From: Oscillospiraceae bacterium
Lineage (GTDB): Bacteria; Bacillota; Clostridia; Oscillospirales; Ruminococcaceae
DNA: 7,697 nucleotides
Direction of reading: 5' to 3'
Assembly (NCBI GenBank): GCA_029068025.1
Contig: JAIEDJ010000278.1
Location: 1-7,697 of the forward strand
How positions within the stretch are numbered: position 1 is the stretch's first letter; each line of letters begins with the position of its first letter. Positions 6,100-7,697 of this stretch are shown piece by piece. Made by a program: the position numbers and the translations under genes. Below the pieces are notes generated by a model. It did no database searches. It saw only the letters and a list, made by a program, of their open reading frames with translations, and was not told the DNA's origin.

Positions 6100-6642
6100 A
6101 TGAAAGCAACGGGAATTGTCCGTAGAATAGATGATCTGGGCAGAATCGTTATTCCAAAGGAGATCAGAAGGACTATGCGGATCCGCGAAGGTGATCCTCT
6201 GGAAATATATACAAGCCCCGACGGCGAGGTTATTTTTAAAAAGTATTCGCCCGTCGGAGAAATAAGCAACACCGCGTCGCAGTATGCGGACGTGCTGTCA
6301 AAGGTGGGAGGCTGTCCCGCCGTGATCTGCGACCGCGACCATGTTATCGCGGTATCGGGAATGAGCAAGAAGGAGATCATCGAGCGCAGAGTGTCCGGGT
6401 CACTGGAGGATCTGATAGAGCAGCGTAAATCCTATGTTCTTAAGAGCGGCGAAGAAAAGCGCCTGAATCCCATAGAGGGAGTTGACCGATTTGCGATAGC
6501 GTGTTCTCCGATCCTTGCTTCGGGTGATGTAAACGGCGCGGTGATCATGCTCAGCGACGGCGCCAATGATACAGCGACTGCGGAGCAGTCGGCTCTGGTA
6601 CAGGCGGCAGCAATGTACTTTGGCAAGCAGATGGAAGAATGA
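6100..6642 (+). CDS. spoVT: SpoVT, AbrB-family transcription regulator
   Basis: 180 residues, matching the roughly 178-residue Bacillus SpoVT. The N-terminal AbrB swapped-hairpin DNA-binding domain (about 1-50) contains MKATGIVRRIDDLGRIVIPK and the REGDPLEIY stretch, nearly identical to Bacillus. The C-terminal GAF-like domain (about 55-178) has VICDRDHVIAVSG, a central basic segment and a closing helix ending in GKQMEE. In Bacillus the protein tunes sigma-G-dependent genes in the forespore; in Ruminococcus-like bacteria, which may not sporulate, its role could be broader. The ATG at 6100 is chosen because TTGGAGG (6085-6091) lies 8 bases upstream; the in-frame TTG at 6085 is inside that ribosome binding site. 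It is transcribed alone, ending at the hairpin at 6648-6678. Confidence 0.93.
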   Translation: MKATGIVRRIDDLGRIVIPKEIRRTMRIREGDPLEIYTSPDGEVIFKKYSPVGEISNTASQYADVLSKVGGCPAVICDRDHVIAVSGMSKKEIIERRVSGSLEDLIEQRKSYVLKSGEEKRLNPIEGVDRFAIACSPILASGDVNGAVIMLSDGANDTATAEQSALVQAAAMYFGKQMEE

Positions 6643-6647
6643 TTAGC

Positions 6648-6688
6648 AGGTAAGAGGTCGGAAGCGTGCTTCTTACCTCTTTCTTTTT
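6648..6688 (+). terminator. Intrinsic terminator after spoVT
   Basis: AGGTAAGA (6648-6655) pairs with TCTTACCT (6671-6678), with an inner GAAG/CTTC hairpin, followed by the T-rich CTTTCTTTTTC. It starts 6 bases after the spoVT stop. Confidence 0.85.
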
Positions 6689-6740
6689 CGTGATCTTCAT
6701 TCGCCAATTTTTCCAAATTTTGTTCTTTTTTTTAAAATTA

Positions 6741-6760
6741 ATGCAATTTTATGCAATATT
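6741..6760 (+). repeat. Tandem ATGCAATNTT decamers upstream of a promoter
   Basis: ATGCAATTTT (6741-6750) is directly followed by ATGCAATATT (6751-6760), one turn of the helix apart and 11 bases before the -35 box at 6772. The placement suits an activator site, but in an AT-rich stretch it may be chance. Confidence 0.3.
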
Positions 6761-6771
6761 CGCCAAAACGC

Positions 6772-6800
6772 TTGACTTTTCGCAGAAAAGGTGTTATAAT
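6772..6800 (+). promoter_or_regulatory. Sigma-A promoter of the lipoprotein gene
   Basis: TTGACT (6772-6777), 17-base spacer and TATAAT (6795-6800) with extended -10 TG at 6792-6793. Predicted start is near 6807, giving about 50 bases of leader before the ATG at 6857. Confidence 0.87.
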
Positions 6801-6856
6801 TACTGTAACTATAAAGTACGTTTATATAAAGAAAACAAAAATTGGGGAAATGAATA

Positions 6857-7697
6857 ATGAAAAACAAATTTAAAGGCGCGATCTCAATTGCGGCGGCGAT
6901 TTGCGTACTCTCGGGGTGTTCGGGCAGATCCGAGCAGAACGCCAATATCATTGATGTAGGCAACGCGGTAGTTTCCGGCTCGCTGCTGCCCGGCAGTATG
7001 TCTGATCCTGTATCATCGAATCCACAGTTGGGTTCGTCCTCGGATAATGATCCCGGGGGAAGTTCTTCCTTGCCTTCAGGCGGCGGATCCGGTTCTACCT
7101 CATCAAGTTCCGGGTCACGTTCAAGCTCTTCATCGGTTTCTTCATCAAATAAGTCTTCAAGTTCAACGTCAAGTGAAAGCTCTCCGTCGATAGGTCCGCA
7201 TACATATCCCGCAAAGCCGCTATCCTCCTCCGAGGGTTCGAGCACCTTTATGGGAAGTACGGGCACGCAGTCGAGCGACACAAGTTCATCTTCAACAAGT
7301 TCATCAACAACTTCTTTAACTTCTTCGGAACAGCCAAGCTCATCATCGGTTCAAAGTACTCCCGTGCCGGAAAAGCCTTCATCCTCCGTCAATACATACA
7401 AAACACTGAATTACACGGAAGTTAAAGGCGTATGGATATCTTTTCTGGAGATAAGGGATATGCCGAGCAATTCTCCCGCTGAGTTCAGAAAAGCGATCAG
7501 CGCGGTATATGACAACTGCGTTTCTCTGGGAATAAATACTGTCTTCGTTCACGCGCGTTCTCACGGCGACGCTTACTATGATTCGGAGCTGTTTCCTTAT
7601 ACGAAATGGCTTTCGGGCGGATTTGACGCGCTTGAGATCATGATCGACGAGGCGCATAAACGGAACTTGTCGTTCCAGGCGTGGATCAATCCGCTGC
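6857..7697 (+). CDS. Lipoprotein with Ser-rich linker and GHL10-type glycosyl hydrolase domain, 3' end cut
   Basis: The frame is open for 280 codons to the window end. A basic start (MKNKFKG) and hydrophobic core lead to the lipobox LSGC (18-21), so Cys21 is the predicted lipidated residue and the protein sits on the outside of the membrane. Residues about 22-185 are a low-complexity linker dominated by Ser with Gly, Thr and Pro, probably spanning the cell wall. The folded domain begins at EVKGVWISFLEIRD (about 188-201) and continues with the LGINTVFVHARSHGDAYYDS and FDALEIMIDEAHKRNLSFQAW stretches. These resemble the GHL10 (DUF187, family 10-like) TIM-barrel proteins, thought to act on cell-wall or polysaccharide glycans. 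Catalytic residues would lie beyond the window. The ATG has GGGGA about 8 bases upstream. The substrate is unknown. Confidence 0.88.
   Translation, partial: MKNKFKGAISIAAAICVLSGCSGRSEQNANIIDVGNAVVSGSLLPGSMSDPVSSNPQLGSSSDNDPGGSSSLPSGGGSGSTSSSSGSRSSSSSVSSSNKSSSSTSSESSPSIGPHTYPAKPLSSSEGSSTFMGSTGTQSSDTSSSSTSSSTTSLTSSEQPSSSSVQSTPVPEKPSSSVNTYKTLNYTEVKGVWISFLEIRDMPSNSPAEFRKAISAVYDNCVSLGINTVFVHARSHGDAYYDSELFPYTKWLSGGFDALEIMIDEAHKRNLSFQAWINPL

Noticed and set aside
6850..6873. Eight-codon ATG frame overlapping the lipoprotein start
   Set aside because: It sits only a few bases after the GGGGA, encodes nothing recognisable, and the ATG at 6857 gives a clean lipoprotein signal.
6697..7281. Acidic 194-codon minus-strand frame opposite the lipoprotein
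   Set aside because: The Asp/Glu/Pro-rich sequence is what the complement of Ser/Gly-rich linker codons gives.

Overview
The window looks like chromosome from a low-GC Gram-positive member of the Clostridia, most likely a Ruminococcus/Oscillospiraceae-type gut bacterium. The grounds are a SpoVT-type AbrB regulator, strong GGAGG ribosome binding sites, near-perfect sigma-A promoters with 17-base spacers, Tex and ComEA-like proteins with Clostridia-like sequences, and a lipoprotein with a long Ser-rich linker. The organism is an inference from gene content; no rRNA or other marker is present.

Left edge (1-292): two copies of the 5' part of a tRNA-Thr(CGT) lie on the minus strand, as an exact 52-base direct repeat with a period of 113. 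The inner copy lacks a recognisable T-loop and 3' acceptor strand, so it appears broken. The outer copy is cut by the window edge. A perfect minus-strand promoter (TTGACA-17-TATAAT) points at them. It overlaps the leader of the next plus-strand gene, which has its own promoter facing the other way.

Central plus-strand operon (about 226-4180): a membrane protein resembling a catalytically dead signal peptidase I (S26, SipW-like) with a long charged tail; tex, a nucleic-acid-binding accessory factor; and a small membrane-anchored ComEA-like helix-hairpin-helix protein whose start overlaps the tex stop. The operon ends at a strong hairpin that probably serves both converging transcripts.

Minus-strand unit (5909 down to 4267): a stand-alone trpB (tryptophan synthase beta chain) with its own consensus promoter and a leader too short for an attenuator or T-box. 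It is followed closely by a small uncharacterised gene with a TTG start whose ribosome binding site abuts the trpB stop.

Right side, plus strand: spoVT, a full-length AbrB-fold plus GAF-like regulator, ends at an intrinsic terminator. A further consensus promoter then drives a lipoprotein with a Ser-rich linker and the beginning of a GHL10-type (family 10-like) glycosyl hydrolase domain, cut by the window end.

No mobile element, CRISPR array or obvious defence system is visible. The items most worth a second look are the truncated duplicated tRNA, the active-site-less signal peptidase-like protein with its unclear start, and the orphan trpB with its small coupled partner.
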